The notes below the pieces were generated by a model, which had not been told where the DNA came from, made no database searches, and saw only the letters and a list, made by a program, of their open reading frames with translations. Position numbers and translations under genes: made by a program. Below are positions 43,975-53,382 of a stretch of DNA of 64,000 bases, piece by piece (the stretch's first letter is position 1; every line of letters starts with the position of its first letter). The stretch is from Streptomyces sp. NBC_01231. GTDB taxonomy: Bacteria > Actinomycetota > Actinomycetes > Streptomycetales > Streptomycetaceae. Where the stretch lies: positions 186,001 through 250,000 of the forward strand of contig CP108521.1 of NCBI GenBank assembly GCA_035999765.1. Direction: 5' to 3'.

Positions 43975-44886
43975 TCAGGTGACGGAGTCCATGAAGCTCA
44001 TCATTCGGCGATTGACCTCCTCTGCGTGGTCAATCTGTGGCCCGTGGCCGGTGTTGGAGACGATTTCGGCGCGGGCACCGGGTATCAGGCGCGGGATGCG
44101 CTCCACTTGCCGGTGTGGGTGCACGAGGAGGCTTCGCTTGCCGAGCACCAGGTAGAGCGGGGTGTGGATGGTGGACAGTTCGTCCCCGGCCAGTGGCAGG
44201 GGAGCCGGGCGGCGTATGCGGTAGGCACGGACGCCCAGCCTGATCATCGTGCGCAACTCCGGCACGACGAGGACCGGCTGCTCCAGCCAGGCTGCCAGTC
44301 GTGGGCGTAGCGCCTTGGGCGCGAACGTCGCGAAGAAGCTGGCGAAGAGCCAGACGAAGAAGCGCAGCCCCACCTTCTCCAGGCCGCCGGGATCGAGCAG
44401 CGTGACCGAGGCGAGGCGTCCGGGCCTGCGGTGCGCTTGGTTGAGGGTGAGCCATCCGCCGTAGGAGGAACCGACAAGGTGCACGCGGTCGAGCCCGATC
44501 CCGGCGAGTGTCTCATCCAGCCACTGTGCGGCACGTTCGGGTTGATGGATGGGTTCGCGCTGCGTGCTGCGTCCCGGATCACCTGGGGTGTCGATTGCGT
44601 AGACGGGACGGTCGGTGCTGAGGGCCGGGGTGTTCGGATACCACATGGCAGAGCAGGACCCCGCCCCGTGCACCAGGACGACGGGGGTGCGGGACCGGGC
44701 GGCCGGGTCCGCGGGGCCGTACCGATAGACGTGCGTGGTGCCGAAGGAGGTCTCCACGTCCTCCTCCGCGAGCGCGGGCGCTCCTAGTGCGTATACCGCG
44801 TCGCACGCCGCGAAGTAGCGGTGCCGCAAGGCATCGCTCACGTAGCGGCCGACATCGGCCTGGCTGTGGGTCGTGGTCTCGGACAA
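43975..44886 (-). CDS. Alpha/beta hydrolase
   Basis: A 303-aa cytoplasmic hydrolase. The oxyanion motif VVLVHGAGSCSAMWYPNTPA, the nucleophile elbow LVGSSYGGWLTLNQ, and the His near the end in VSNTGHGPQIDHAEEV complete a Ser-Asp-His triad. TTG 44886 is chosen because GGAGG lies 5 bp upstream; the nearby GTG 44892 would overlap it. It diverges from a TetR gene across a large palindrome, so it is probably repressed by that TetR and hydrolyses a small ester, lactone or similar inducer-related compound. Confidence 0.85.
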   Translation of the reverse strand: MSETTTHSQADVGRYVSDALRHRYFAACDAVYALGAPALAEEDVETSFGTTHVYRYGPADPAARSRTPVVLVHGAGSCSAMWYPNTPALSTDRPVYAIDTPGDPGRSTQREPIHQPERAAQWLDETLAGIGLDRVHLVGSSYGGWLTLNQAHRRPGRLASVTLLDPGGLEKVGLRFFVWLFASFFATFAPKALRPRLAAWLEQPVLVVPELRTMIRLGVRAYRIRRPAPLPLAGDELSTIHTPLYLVLGKRSLLVHPHRQVERIPRLIPGARAEIVSNTGHGPQIDHAEEVNRRMMSFMDSVT

Positions 44887-44914
44887 GGCCACCTCCGGGA
44901 TCTCGGTTCTTCGT

Positions 44915-44950
44915 GATACGAACGTACCACCTTGGTGGTACAGCTGTATC
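44915..44950. promoter_or_regulatory. 36-bp symmetric TetR-type operator
   Basis: Inner arms GTACCACC and GGTGGTAC (44924-44941) with centre TT are perfect. Outer arms GATAC (44915-44919) and GTATC (44946-44950) are also perfect, each 4 bp from the inner arms. The whole is symmetric over 36 bp and lies between the divergent hydrolase and TetR genes. Confidence 0.75.
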
Positions 44951-45003
44951 ATCATGAATTGCGGGCGCCCAACCAGGGGAACCCACGAGCAGAGAGGCGG
45001 CCG

Positions 45004-45621
45004 ATGCCCAAGCGCGTGGACCACGCAGAACGGCGCACCGAGATCGCCGAGGCACTCGTCCGGGTCGCCGGGCGGCGCGGCCTGCACGCCGTGGGGATGC
45101 GCGACGTGGCGGCGGAGGCGGGAGTGTCGCTGCGGCTGGTGCAGTACTACTTCGAGAGTAAAGAAAAGCTGCTGCTCTACGGGCTGCAGCATCTGGCGGA
45201 GAGGTTCGGGGAACGCGTCGCGGCCCGGTCCCGGACCGTCGGGGGCGGCCCAGGGCCGCGCGCGATGAGCGAGGCGCTCCTGATGGCGTCGCTGCCGACC
45301 GACGAGGAGAGCCGAGCCTTCCACCTCGTCTATACCTCGTACGCCGTTCTGGCCATGACCGACCCGGCGCTCGCCGCCCAGCCATTCATCCGGAACCCTG
45401 ATGCCGCCGAGGAGGTCCTGGCAGGGCTCCTCCGGCAGGCACAGGATGCGGATCTCGTTGAGCCCGGTGTGGACGTCCAGTTGGAAGCAGCCAGCCTGTT
45501 GGCCATGTCCGCGGGACTTGGCACCAGCGTCCTTGTCGGCCAGCGCAGCCCGCGATCCGCCGCCGCAGTGCTGGACCACCATCTCAACCGGATCTTCCAG
45601 AACAGGGATCAAGATCCGTGA
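45004..45621 (+). CDS. TetR-family transcriptional regulator
   Basis: A 205-aa TetR protein. The N-terminal HTH is RTEIAEALVRVAGRRGLHAV, GMRDVAAEAGVSLRLVQYYF, followed by a helical ligand domain (AFHLVYTSYAVLAMTDPALA, LEAASLLAMSAGLGTSVLVG). ATG 45004 fits the family start. It diverges from the alpha/beta hydrolase gene with the 36-bp palindrome between them, and probably represses both. Confidence 0.9.
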   Translation: MPKRVDHAERRTEIAEALVRVAGRRGLHAVGMRDVAAEAGVSLRLVQYYFESKEKLLLYGLQHLAERFGERVAARSRTVGGGPGPRAMSEALLMASLPTDEESRAFHLVYTSYAVLAMTDPALAAQPFIRNPDAAEEVLAGLLRQAQDADLVEPGVDVQLEAASLLAMSAGLGTSVLVGQRSPRSAAAVLDHHLNRIFQNRDQDP

Positions 45622-46217
45622 GCCTGCCTGACACGGCATGACACAGCTACTGGCCCGCCTCCCGTCCCCGGTGCGGCTGTCCCTGATACAGAACGCCTCC
45701 ACCTTGGCCACCACCGCTGGCTCGAAGACCGCGATCACACCCATCACCGCCGAATGGGCCGATGACCCCAGCCCCGACCGGGTGGACACCATGGAGCGCT
45801 CCGCGCACTACGTCTCCATGAACGTGCACGGACGCAGGGTCGGGCCGGTGCAACTGAGCGGACCCCATCTCGACGGCGTCTTCGCCGCTCAGGCCCGCCC
45901 CCCCGCAGGTGTCCACGCTGAAGCACGCCGCCCACACGACCGCCCGAGCACTCCCCCTCCACCAACTCACCGACCGCGCCGCCGAACAACTCAGCCGCGT
46001 CGCCACCTTCCTCACCGACTGCTCCCTTGCCGACACCACCACCGACCACCACGAACTGTCCTCTCAGGCGCCGGATCACGGCGACGTGATCCGGCCACCC
46101 GATATGCGGGGCCGGTTATACCGGCATCGCATCGGCCGTCGCAGCGGTCTGCAGCAGGGGTAGCGGTCCATCATCTCCCCGGGTACAGCGAAGGCGTCTA
46201 TAAGAGGAAGCGCGGAT
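45622..46217. other. 596-bp region without a confident gene
   Basis: Two plus-strand stretches look coding: LLARLPSPVRLSLIQNASTL with WADDPSPDRVDTMERSAHYV (45640-45890), and STLKHAAHTTARALPLHQLT, DRAAEQLSRVATFLTD (45915-46025) in another frame. They could be parts of one frameshifted gene. No family recognised. It ends at the IS5-like element. Confidence 0.4.
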
Positions 46218-47067
46218 AGGTCACGGGCGCCGGGCGGGCCGCGTGCCCCAACGGAAGATCACCCACGCTTCGCGGATCAGGCGCCGGATTATGATGACTG
46301 CGCTGGCGAGTGCTACCCAGGCGGCCTGCACCGCCGATCTGCGGTCAGTCACGATCGCCAGCGATTTGAACCCCCGCGTGTGCCAGGAGTTCGTCCGCTC
46401 GACAACCCACCGGCGAGTGTGGTTGATGGGCACGAACGCACCCTTGGGGGCAATCCGCCATCCGCAGCCCAGCTCGGTCAACAGGTCGCGGGTGACGCGC
46501 GAGTCGTAGCCGGAGTCCAGATGCACGGTGATCTTGTCGGGCAGATGGAACCCAAAGCGTCCCAGGGTCTCCAGGGTGGGCCGTAGCAGCGGCGAATCAT
46601 GCCGGTTGGCGCTGGCGAGCACGCACCCGATCGGGAGTCCGGTGCCTTCGACCAGCAGGGACCTCTTGATCCCCGACTTTCCGCGGTCCACCGGCGAGGG
46701 ACCGGTGTTCTCCCCACCACCGGGGGCTTTCACGATGCACCCGTCCGCAGCGAGGTCTTCCAGGTCCAGGCCGATGGTCTGGTCATAGGCATCGAGCGCG
46801 GCCTTGTGCAGGGAGGTGAAGACTCCGGCGGCGATCCACTCGTCCCGCCGGGACCGCAGTGTTGTCGCGGAGACCTGGCGGTCGGCGTGCTGTTGGTAGG
46901 TGCCGCCCAGCACGAGCCGTGCCAGGAGTTTGTCGAAGACGATCCTGTCAGGGACCCGGGGGCGGTGGCACCCCAGAGGGTGGGTGATCTGCCGGCGCGG
47001 GAGCAACGTGTGGAACTGGTCCCACAGGGGTTCGGTGATGAAGGAGGGTAAGGCGGGCACGTGACCT
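46218..47067 (-). mobile_element. 850-bp IS5-like insertion sequence
   Basis: Candidate terminal inverted repeats AGGTCACGGGC (46218-46228) and GCACGTGACCT (47057-47067) differ at one internal position. They overlap the stop and start of the intact transposase, so the gene fills the element, as in compact IS5-family members. No clear target duplication was seen outside the ends. Confidence 0.55.
46221..47060 (-). CDS. IS5-family transposase
   Basis: An intact 279-aa DDE transposase. The N-terminal helical domain is FITEPLWDQFHTLLPRRQ. The catalytic landmarks are LAADGCIVKAPGGGENTGPS (first Asp), DKITVHLDSGYDSRVTRDLL (second Asp), and RRWVVERTNSWHTRGFKSLA (Glu). It starts at GTG 47060. It is one of two or three IS5-type elements in the window and the only one with an uninterrupted transposase. 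Confidence 0.9.
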   Translation of the reverse strand: MPALPSFITEPLWDQFHTLLPRRQITHPLGCHRPRVPDRIVFDKLLARLVLGGTYQQHADRQVSATTLRSRRDEWIAAGVFTSLHKAALDAYDQTIGLDLEDLAADGCIVKAPGGGENTGPSPVDRGKSGIKRSLLVEGTGLPIGCVLASANRHDSPLLRPTLETLGRFGFHLPDKITVHLDSGYDSRVTRDLLTELGCGWRIAPKGAFVPINHTRRWVVERTNSWHTRGFKSLAIVTDRRSAVQAAWVALASAVIIIRRLIREAWVIFRWGTRPARRP

Positions 47068-47102
47068 TCTGCTGAGCGAATGGCGATCGTGGGCCGTTCT
47101 CC

Positions 47103-47146
47103 AGGGCTGTGCCCGTCCGGCCGGAGAGCCGGACGGGCACAGCCCT
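47103..47146. terminator. Perfect 19-bp hairpin between IS and MFS gene
   Basis: Arms at 47103-47121 and 47128-47146 are perfect reverse complements with a 6-nt loop (CGGAGA), followed by GTTT on the plus strand. It lies 8 bp past the stop of the minus-strand MFS gene and so acts as its terminator. There is no U-run in that direction. Confidence 0.75.
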
Positions 47147-47154
47147 GTTTGAGG

Positions 47155-48573
47155 TCAGTTGATCGATTCCGCTGTCACGGCGGTGGGGGCGGAGATTCGC
47201 CAGGTGACGAACCCGGCCACGGCGAGTCCGGCGAGGGCCATGAAGCTGCTGGCGAGGAAGGGGTCGGTGCCGTCCAGGGCGGGGGCGAACCCGATGCCGA
47301 CGTACAGCGTGATCCCGGTGGAGCCGCCCAGTTGGTCGGCGGCCCGCTGGACGCCGGAGGCGATGCCGGCGTCCTCCTCGGTCACGCCGGTGACTGCGAT
47401 GTACTGCAGCCCGACGATCCCGAGCCCCATTCCGGCGGCGATGAGCACCATGGCCGGAATCAACGCCAGGCCGGTAGCACCGAAGTGTGAGACCAGGGCG
47501 ATGGCGGCCATAGCCAGCGCGGTGCAGCAGATCCCGGCCAGGACACAGAGCCGAGCACCCCAGCGTTCGAGTACCCGGGGAACCAGCACCGAGGCCGCAA
47601 TCAGAGACACCGCCAAGGGCAGCATCGTCACACCGGCCTGGAACGGGCTGGCACCCAACCGGTCCTGAAGGTAGTACGTGAACAGCAGGAACGAGGTGGA
47701 CAGTGCCGCGCTCACCAAGGCGGTGGCAAGGTTGGCCAGGACCCGGGGCCGGTTGCGGAAGAACCGCAGCGGCACGAGCGGATTGCGTGAGCGTCGCTCC
47801 ACCCTGACGAACAGGGCTCCGGCCACCGCCGCGCCCGCCAAAGCCACCGGCGCAAGCCAGGACGCGGTGCCGTTCCCTTCACCTGCTTGGACGACTCCGA
47901 AGGCGAAGAGCAGCGGGGCCGCGATCAGCAGGAACGAACCGGGAAGGTCCAACGGCGTCCTCCCAGCGGGCCGTTCACCCGGTACGAGAAGAATCACTGC
48001 CAGGAGCACGACCAGGATGAACGGCACGGACACCAGGAAGATCCACCGCCAGCCGAGGAGTTCGGTGATAAACCCGGAGACCACGAACCCGAGGACGAGG
48101 CCGCAACTGGCGACGGCCGCCCACACGCTCAACGCCCGTGACCTGCGCGGACCTTCCGGGAACATGAGCACGATCACCGACATCGCAGCAGGAAGCGCGA
48201 TCGCCTCACCCGCCCCCTGCAGCAGCCGGGCCGTTACCAGCAGGACGAAGGACGGCGCGAGTCCGGCCAGCAGGGAAGCGGCACCGAAGACTGTGGTGCC
48301 GAGCAGAAGGACGCGGCGCCTGCCCAGCACGTCGCCCAGCCGCCCGCCGAGCATCAACAGCCCGCCGCCGGTGATCGTGTATCCGACCACCACCCAGGTC
48401 AGGGCATGACCGTCGACGCCGAAGTCGCCGCCGATCGAGGGCAGGGCGACGTTGACCACCGTCACGTCGACCGCAATGAAGAACTGCAGCATGGCCATGC
48501 AGCACAGCACCAGCCGTGCACGCACCGGGGACGAGCCGTCCCGGCACGCAGAGAGAATGCCTGAAATCACCAA
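47155..48573 (-). CDS. DHA2-family MFS drug exporter
   Basis: A 472-aa membrane protein with 14 predicted helices. Motifs: FIAVDVTVVNVALPSIGGDF, GGRLGDVLGRRRVLLLG (motif A), TARLLQGAGEAIALPAAMSV (motif B), WAAVASCGLVLGFVVSGF (motif C). It resembles EmrB/QacA-type exporters. TTG 48573 or GTG 48570 are possible starts; both precede the same helix 1. No regulator is directly adjacent. It is probably independent of the IS downstream. Confidence 0.9.
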   Translation of the reverse strand: MVISGILSACRDGSSPVRARLVLCCMAMLQFFIAVDVTVVNVALPSIGGDFGVDGHALTWVVVGYTITGGGLLMLGGRLGDVLGRRRVLLLGTTVFGAASLLAGLAPSFVLLVTARLLQGAGEAIALPAAMSVIVLMFPEGPRRSRALSVWAAVASCGLVLGFVVSGFITELLGWRWIFLVSVPFILVVLLAVILLVPGERPAGRTPLDLPGSFLLIAAPLLFAFGVVQAGEGNGTASWLAPVALAGAAVAGALFVRVERRSRNPLVPLRFFRNRPRVLANLATALVSAALSTSFLLFTYYLQDRLGASPFQAGVTMLPLAVSLIAASVLVPRVLERWGARLCVLAGICCTALAMAAIALVSHFGATGLALIPAMVLIAAGMGLGIVGLQYIAVTGVTEEDAGIASGVQRAADQLGGSTGITLYVGIGFAPALDGTDPFLASSFMALAGLAVAGFVTWRISAPTAVTAESIN

Positions 48574-48837
48574 GTGCTCCGTTGCTCAGAAGAAGTTCCG
48601 AGCAGCACCAACGTGCCGCTTCGGTTCGACCACGAAGCGACGACACGTTCTACAGAAGTTGAGAGAGACGCCCCGCCGCTAGCGGAACGTCCTCGTCACT
48701 GCGGCACAAGCCGCGCACGAAGAGGCAGACATGGCGACGATGCTACCGGGGCCGACTGGAGAGATCCCTTCGTTTTCCGTCACTCCGCCACGGTGCCGTG
48801 CTGCCCAAGCACCACACCTATCCGCGCGACCTCTAAG

Positions 48838-50600
48838 TATCAGGGTGTCCGGGACAAGCGCGCTGACGGCGGCTTCCACGGCGTCGGGCAGCTGACGGAC
48901 CTGGTCGACGGTCAGCCGTCCGTGGGCCAGCAGCTCGCCGACCCGCTGTGTGCGGCTACGTAGCGCAGGGCGAACAGGCCGTGCAATTCCTGAAGTAGAC
49001 GGCGGGCCTGCGGAGTTGCAGCCTGCCCGACTGCCGCGAGCATCGCGTCGGCGGCCAGTCGGCGGGCGTGGGCGTCGACCAGGGCGAGGGCGGTACCTGA
49101 TGTTCCGTTCCACCGCTCCAGAGGGGAGCCGGTTCGCGGGGCGCGCAGTCGGGTGCGGGCGCGATCGTGCCGTATTCGCTCCAGGTCCGCCAGGAGATCG
49201 CTCAGGTGCTGGGGATCATGCAGCGTCCGGGCCTTCGGTGGTTCCTCGCTGGGCGGCTGGGGGGTGAAGCTGCCCAGCAGCATCTCGTCTGCTGCCTTGA
49301 GCCAGATGACGGTGTTGTCGCCCTCTGCGGTGACGGTGCCTTCATTGGACGCGAGTTGCGCGGCGATGCATTGGCCAGCGTCAGGCCCTGCGCTCCGCAC
49401 CGTTCCCGGCACTCCGTCATCACCGACCTTGCCTGCCAGGTGATCCAGCCCTTCGCGATGGCGGTCAGCCGCTCAGTGTCCTCACGGTCGGCCTCCGCTG
49501 CCTGCGCCCATCGCTGCACGACACTGCGGTGCAGCAGGGTGGCAGCGTAGGTCGTTGCCAGGGCTTCCAGGAGCGGAGCGTGGTGGCTGCGGTGGGCGAA
49601 CAGCGGCACGCGTTGCCCGCTGGTCATGCCCGAGGTGACGCGCTGGTGGGCGTACCGCACGGCGACCGCCAGCGCGTGCCGCATCGTCCCGAGGCTGTAG
49701 GTACTCATGCAGACCTTGCCCATAGCGACGCGGCCGATGGATCTCAGGAAGCGTTTGCGGGCGCTGCCCAGGTTCGAGACGAATTCGCCCTCCGGGGTCA
49801 GGCGTCCGTGCTCGCCCTGGAGCATGGCCGTGTGTGGCAGCCGGACCTCATGGAAGAAGGTGGCGCAGTGATCGACTGGGTTGCTTGCCGTTTCGGGCAG
49901 CCGCCGTACCTCCACTCCGGGCAGGTGATGTCCGCGCGTGTCGGTCAGCGGGGTGAGGAACAAGAAGACCCCGTGATCAGTACCTTCGATCACCAGGCGA
50001 GCGGCCACCAGGGCGTCTTTCGGGCCGCCGGTGGTACTCGTGTTGGGCATCCACTTGCAGGCCCCCTGGGTCGGTGTCGTGAGTAGGAACTCCCCCGTGT
50101 CGGGATCAAAGGTGGCGGTCGTCTCCATCTGCGGGGCGTCGTTGCCGTGTGCCAGCTCGGTGACCAGGAAGGTGCCGATCCGTTCCATCCGCAGCCGGGG
50201 GCCCAGGTCCCGGCCATCGTGGTCGTGGTCGAGGAGGCTGCCGAGGAACAAATTGACATGGATGCTGAGGATGGTTGCCATGCCGGCGTCTGCCACCCCG
50301 GCCCACTCGTGCACCGCACTCAGTGCGGTGGCATCGCGAGCCAGGGCCCGGGCGTCCGGTACGGCTGCGCTGACGAGGCGGAGCCGCCGGTACGACAGTT
50401 CTGTTCGCTCCCGGTGCCTCAACCCCTCCCGGTAGGCGAACGCTTCGGAGCGGAGATGCCAGAACACACGGCAGTGGTGCGAGACATTGCGGTACTGGAG
50501 ATAGTGAGGACGGGCCGGGTCGAATAGACCGGCGACCCACTGCTTCCGTACCGGCTGATCGGAAGCGACGGCGTCGAGGTCGACGCGGTCACCGAGTTCC
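48838..50600 (-). pseudogene. Acyl-CoA oxidase/dehydrogenase-like gene with at least two frame breaks
   Basis: The main frame (50467 down to about 49390) encodes an ACOX-like flavoenzyme: VHEWAGVADAGMATILSIHV, NLFLGSLLDHDHDGRDLG, MERIGTFLVTELAHGNDAPQ, METTATFDPDTGEFLLTTPT. After RCGAQGLTLAN the frame changes to LASNEGTVTAEGDNTVIWLK. Near 48960 it changes again to LLAHGRLTVDQVRQLPDAVE. The upstream end extends to about 50600 (VRKQWVAGLFDPARPHYLQY) without a clear start. Family members oxidise acyl-CoA with FAD. The gene belongs to the minus-strand cluster with the monooxygenase. A further unassigned piece (RIATAEAQKAMANNYRTVLF) lies at 50620-50700. Confidence 0.75.
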
Positions 50601-50707
50601 TGTGAACAGAACGGTACGGTAGTTGTTCGCCATGGCCTTCTGTGCCTCAGCGGTCGCGATGCGGAGTTGCCCCCGGTCCTGCTCGGTGGCGAGTCGTACG
50701 TACCCGT

Positions 50708-52147
50708 TTACGAGCCTTTGTCGCCCTCGCGAGATATGCCGGCCTCGTTTAGATGGTGGTCCAGGAGCTTGCGCTCCGCCGGAGTGAACTGAGGCCGGTC
50801 AAGCGTTGGGCGGATGGGGCCGAGCAAGGCTGACAGCAGCACGCTGGGTTTGACGAGTGAGGCGGGCGGGGCTTGTAGGGCCAGCACATCTGTCAAGGCT
50901 GTGGCAGCGTGGAAGGAGCCGGTGGCGGTGCGGGACAGGCGGCTGACGTAGCGGTGCAGCATGCGGTCGGCGAGGTTCGGGCTGGCGCCTGTCGTGGTCG
51001 GGAAGTGGACGTCCTGACCCACGGCGAGGGTCCACGCGGTGTGGACGGGGCGAGCGATGTCACGCTGGGCGCGGCGCGCGAGGTCTGGAGTCAGGCCGGC
51101 GGAGATCAGGTTGCGCAGGGCGACGGCGCCTTGTGCGGCCACTGATATGCCCTGTCCGTAGACGGGGTTGAACGATGCGACGGAATCACCGAGCGCTACC
51201 AGGCCTTCGGGCCAGGGTGTGAGCCGTTCGTAGAAGTAGCGTCGGTTGGCGGTGCTGTGGGTGACGCTGACGTCGGTGAGAGGTTCGGCGCTGGCGAGGA
51301 GGTCCGCCAGGACGGGGTGGCGCAGGGTGCGGGCGAAGGTTTCGAACGCGTCTGCGTCGCGCGTGGGTTGTCCGCCGGGTGCGCCCATCAGGCTGACGTG
51401 CCAGCGGTCGCCTTCGATCGGCAGGAGGCCGCCTGCGTTGCCGGGCTGGGGCAGCCGTGGGTCGGCCTGTACACCGACCATGGGCCAGTTGCGGGTGGGG
51501 CCGGGAGCGCGGTAGATGCGGCTTGCGTAGACGAGTCCGGAGTCGATGTGTTTCTCGGCGAGGCCTGTGATGCCCAGGTGGGTGAGCCACTGGGGGGTGC
51601 GGGTGGCTCGGCCGGAGGCATCGATGACGAGGTCCGCGTGCAGTTCCGACTCCTCGCCGTCGGCCGTGTGGACCCGCACACCTGTGACGGTGCGGTGGTT
51701 GCCGAGGAGTGCGAGCACTTTGGTGTTGGTGTGGACGCTGACCCGGGGGTCTTTGAGGACCTGCTCGCGGACGACGAAGTCGGTCAGGTCCCGGCTCGCG
51801 GAGATCAGGTAATGCGTGGTGTGGTGCCAGCGCCGATACCAGCCTTCGGGAGAGTAGATGACCATGTTGGTGGTCATCGGGATGCGGTTGGCGCCGGTGG
51901 CGAGCAACTGGTCGGTGGTGTTGGGCAGGAGGCTGTCGATGGCCTCGGCGCCGCCGGCATGCAGGAGGTGGATGTGGGCGGCCTGGGGGACACCGGTGCG
52001 TGGTTCGGGGCCGTGCGGGAGGTCGTGGGCTTCGATGATGTCGACGGAGTCGACGTGGTTCTTGACCGCGGCCGCAGCGAGCATGCCGGAGATGCTGCCC
52101 CCGATGACGACCACGCGAGTGGTGTTCCGGCGCGGGGCTTCAGTCAT
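50708..52147 (-). CDS. FAD-dependent monooxygenase-like flavoprotein
   Basis: A 479-aa flavoprotein. The N-terminal dinucleotide motif is VVVIGGSISGMLAAAAVKNH, the DG-type region is ADLVIDASGRATRTPQWLTH, and the second FAD motif is EGLVALGDSVASFNPVYGQG. This is the group of FAD-dependent aromatic or terpenoid hydroxylases and epoxidases. It overlaps the stop of the membrane-protein gene (ATGACTGA at 52140-52147), so translation is coupled. Substrate unknown. Confidence 0.88.
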   Translation of the reverse strand: MTEAPRRNTTRVVVIGGSISGMLAAAAVKNHVDSVDIIEAHDLPHGPEPRTGVPQAAHIHLLHAGGAEAIDSLLPNTTDQLLATGANRIPMTTNMVIYSPEGWYRRWHHTTHYLISASRDLTDFVVREQVLKDPRVSVHTNTKVLALLGNHRTVTGVRVHTADGEESELHADLVIDASGRATRTPQWLTHLGITGLAEKHIDSGLVYASRIYRAPGPTRNWPMVGVQADPRLPQPGNAGGLLPIEGDRWHVSLMGAPGGQPTRDADAFETFARTLRHPVLADLLASAEPLTDVSVTHSTANRRYFYERLTPWPEGLVALGDSVASFNPVYGQGISVAAQGAVALRNLISAGLTPDLARRAQRDIARPVHTAWTLAVGQDVHFPTTTGASPNLADRMLHRYVSRLSRTATGSFHAATALTDVLALQAPPASLVKPSVLLSALLGPIRPTLDRPQFTPAERKLLDHHLNEAGISREGDKGS

Positions 52148-53330
52148 GGTGGGCTGCTTTCTGCTGGGGCATGTAATGGTCGTGGAGATCTCGGACGATG
52201 GGCGAGGTCAGTGCCTGAGACAGGCGAACCAGATCTTTCGAGCGCCATAGCGCGGTCTGTGTGGTTTCGTGCTGCTGGTCAGGCGTGGTGCGTTGCCGTT
52301 CGCGGGCGATGAGGATCATGGCGGCTTCGGCGGTGATGGCGGCGGAGGGCGCGTCGTTGGCGTTGCGGAGGGCAGCGCGGTAGGCGGTCTCGCGTACGGC
52401 GGGGTCGCAATAGGGGACCAGTGCGAGTATGGCGTCGTAGAGTGCCGTTTTCCGCCCGGTCAGGAGTACGGCAGGGGGAGTTCGCCACCATGGCAGCGAG
52501 GTCCGGACGGCTCCGGGGGTGGGCACGTGCTGGAGGGCCCGCCACAGGGGTGCGAGCTGCCGCAGTTGCCCGATGATGCGTGTGGTTTCTGCCATGCGCG
52601 GGCCTGCGAGGGGGAGGACGAACCCGATGGCGCCGAGCATGGAGGCGGGAGGGGCAAGGTGGACTGAGACCTTGTCGACGAGGTAGTCCAGGTTGTGGCC
52701 CGTCCAGCGGGCGCCGACGGCCACCAGTCTGATGCCGTCGTAGCACACGATGATCAGGTAGGCGGGGGCGAGGATGCGCAGGCCTGCCCGAAGCGAGCCG
52801 TGGACCTCCTTGGACCACCGCCAGCACATGGTGCTCGCGGTCATCATCGCCACGCCTTGCGCAGCCAGGTAGGTGACGATCATCTCCCGGATGTACGGGG
52901 TGTTGGCGTAGTGGGCGTCGAACAGGGCGATCTGTTCCACCGGGGCGCTGCCTGCCCAGAACAGGCCGATGATGACGACAGTGGCCAGGCTGTAGGCGAT
53001 CACGCACCAGCGAGAAGCGCGCCGGGTCTGTTCGGGAGGTGCCGGCCGCCAGTTGATGATCAGCAGGAGGCTCGCTCCGGAGAACGCGGTCGTCGTCACG
53101 TAGACGACGGGGGCGGCGACGTTGGCTATCCCGGTGAGCTGGTTGAGCTCCGCTATGGAATCCGGGGCCGCGAGGATCATCAGGCAGCCGGCGGCGAAGA
53201 GCAGCAGGCAGGCCGCGCGTAGCAGCGTGTCGTGCCGTTTTCGGACCAACGCGGGGACTTTCACCGCGCAAACCAGCAGGAGGATCGTCCCGCAGGCGTA
53301 GAAGCCGAGATTGCTGGTTCCGGACGACAC
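52140..53330 (-). CDS. MAB_1171c/DUF6545-like integral membrane protein
   Basis: A 396-aa protein with about seven N-terminal helices (FYACGTILLLVCAVKVPALV, ACLLLFAAGCLMILAAP, NVAAPVVYVTTTAFSGASLL, CVIAYSLATVVIIGLFWAGS and others). A cytoplasmic C-terminal domain follows (LRQLAPLWRALQHVPTPGAV, RSKDLVRLSQALTSPIVRDL). This matches my recollection of the MAB_1171c family, called putative transporters without proof. GTG 53330 gives the family start; longer readings are not membrane-like. It is coupled to the FAD monooxygenase downstream and follows the ImmA-like gene by 52 bp. Confidence 0.75.
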   Translation of the reverse strand: MSSGTSNLGFYACGTILLLVCAVKVPALVRKRHDTLLRAACLLLFAAGCLMILAAPDSIAELNQLTGIANVAAPVVYVTTTAFSGASLLLIINWRPAPPEQTRRASRWCVIAYSLATVVIIGLFWAGSAPVEQIALFDAHYANTPYIREMIVTYLAAQGVAMMTASTMCWRWSKEVHGSLRAGLRILAPAYLIIVCYDGIRLVAVGARWTGHNLDYLVDKVSVHLAPPASMLGAIGFVLPLAGPRMAETTRIIGQLRQLAPLWRALQHVPTPGAVRTSLPWWRTPPAVLLTGRKTALYDAILALVPYCDPAVRETAYRAALRNANDAPSAAITAEAAMILIARERQRTTPDQQHETTQTALWRSKDLVRLSQALTSPIVRDLHDHYMPQQKAAHHD

Positions 53331-53382
53331 CTGGCTTTTCTTCTCCTCGTAACGGTGCGGCAGGTCCCCTGGACGGAACGGG

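Noticed and set aside
43975..45792. A 605-codon minus-strand reading joining the hydrolase with upstream sequence.
   Set aside because: The part above 44886 runs antisense through the TetR gene; the family start and GGAGG support a start at TTG 44886.
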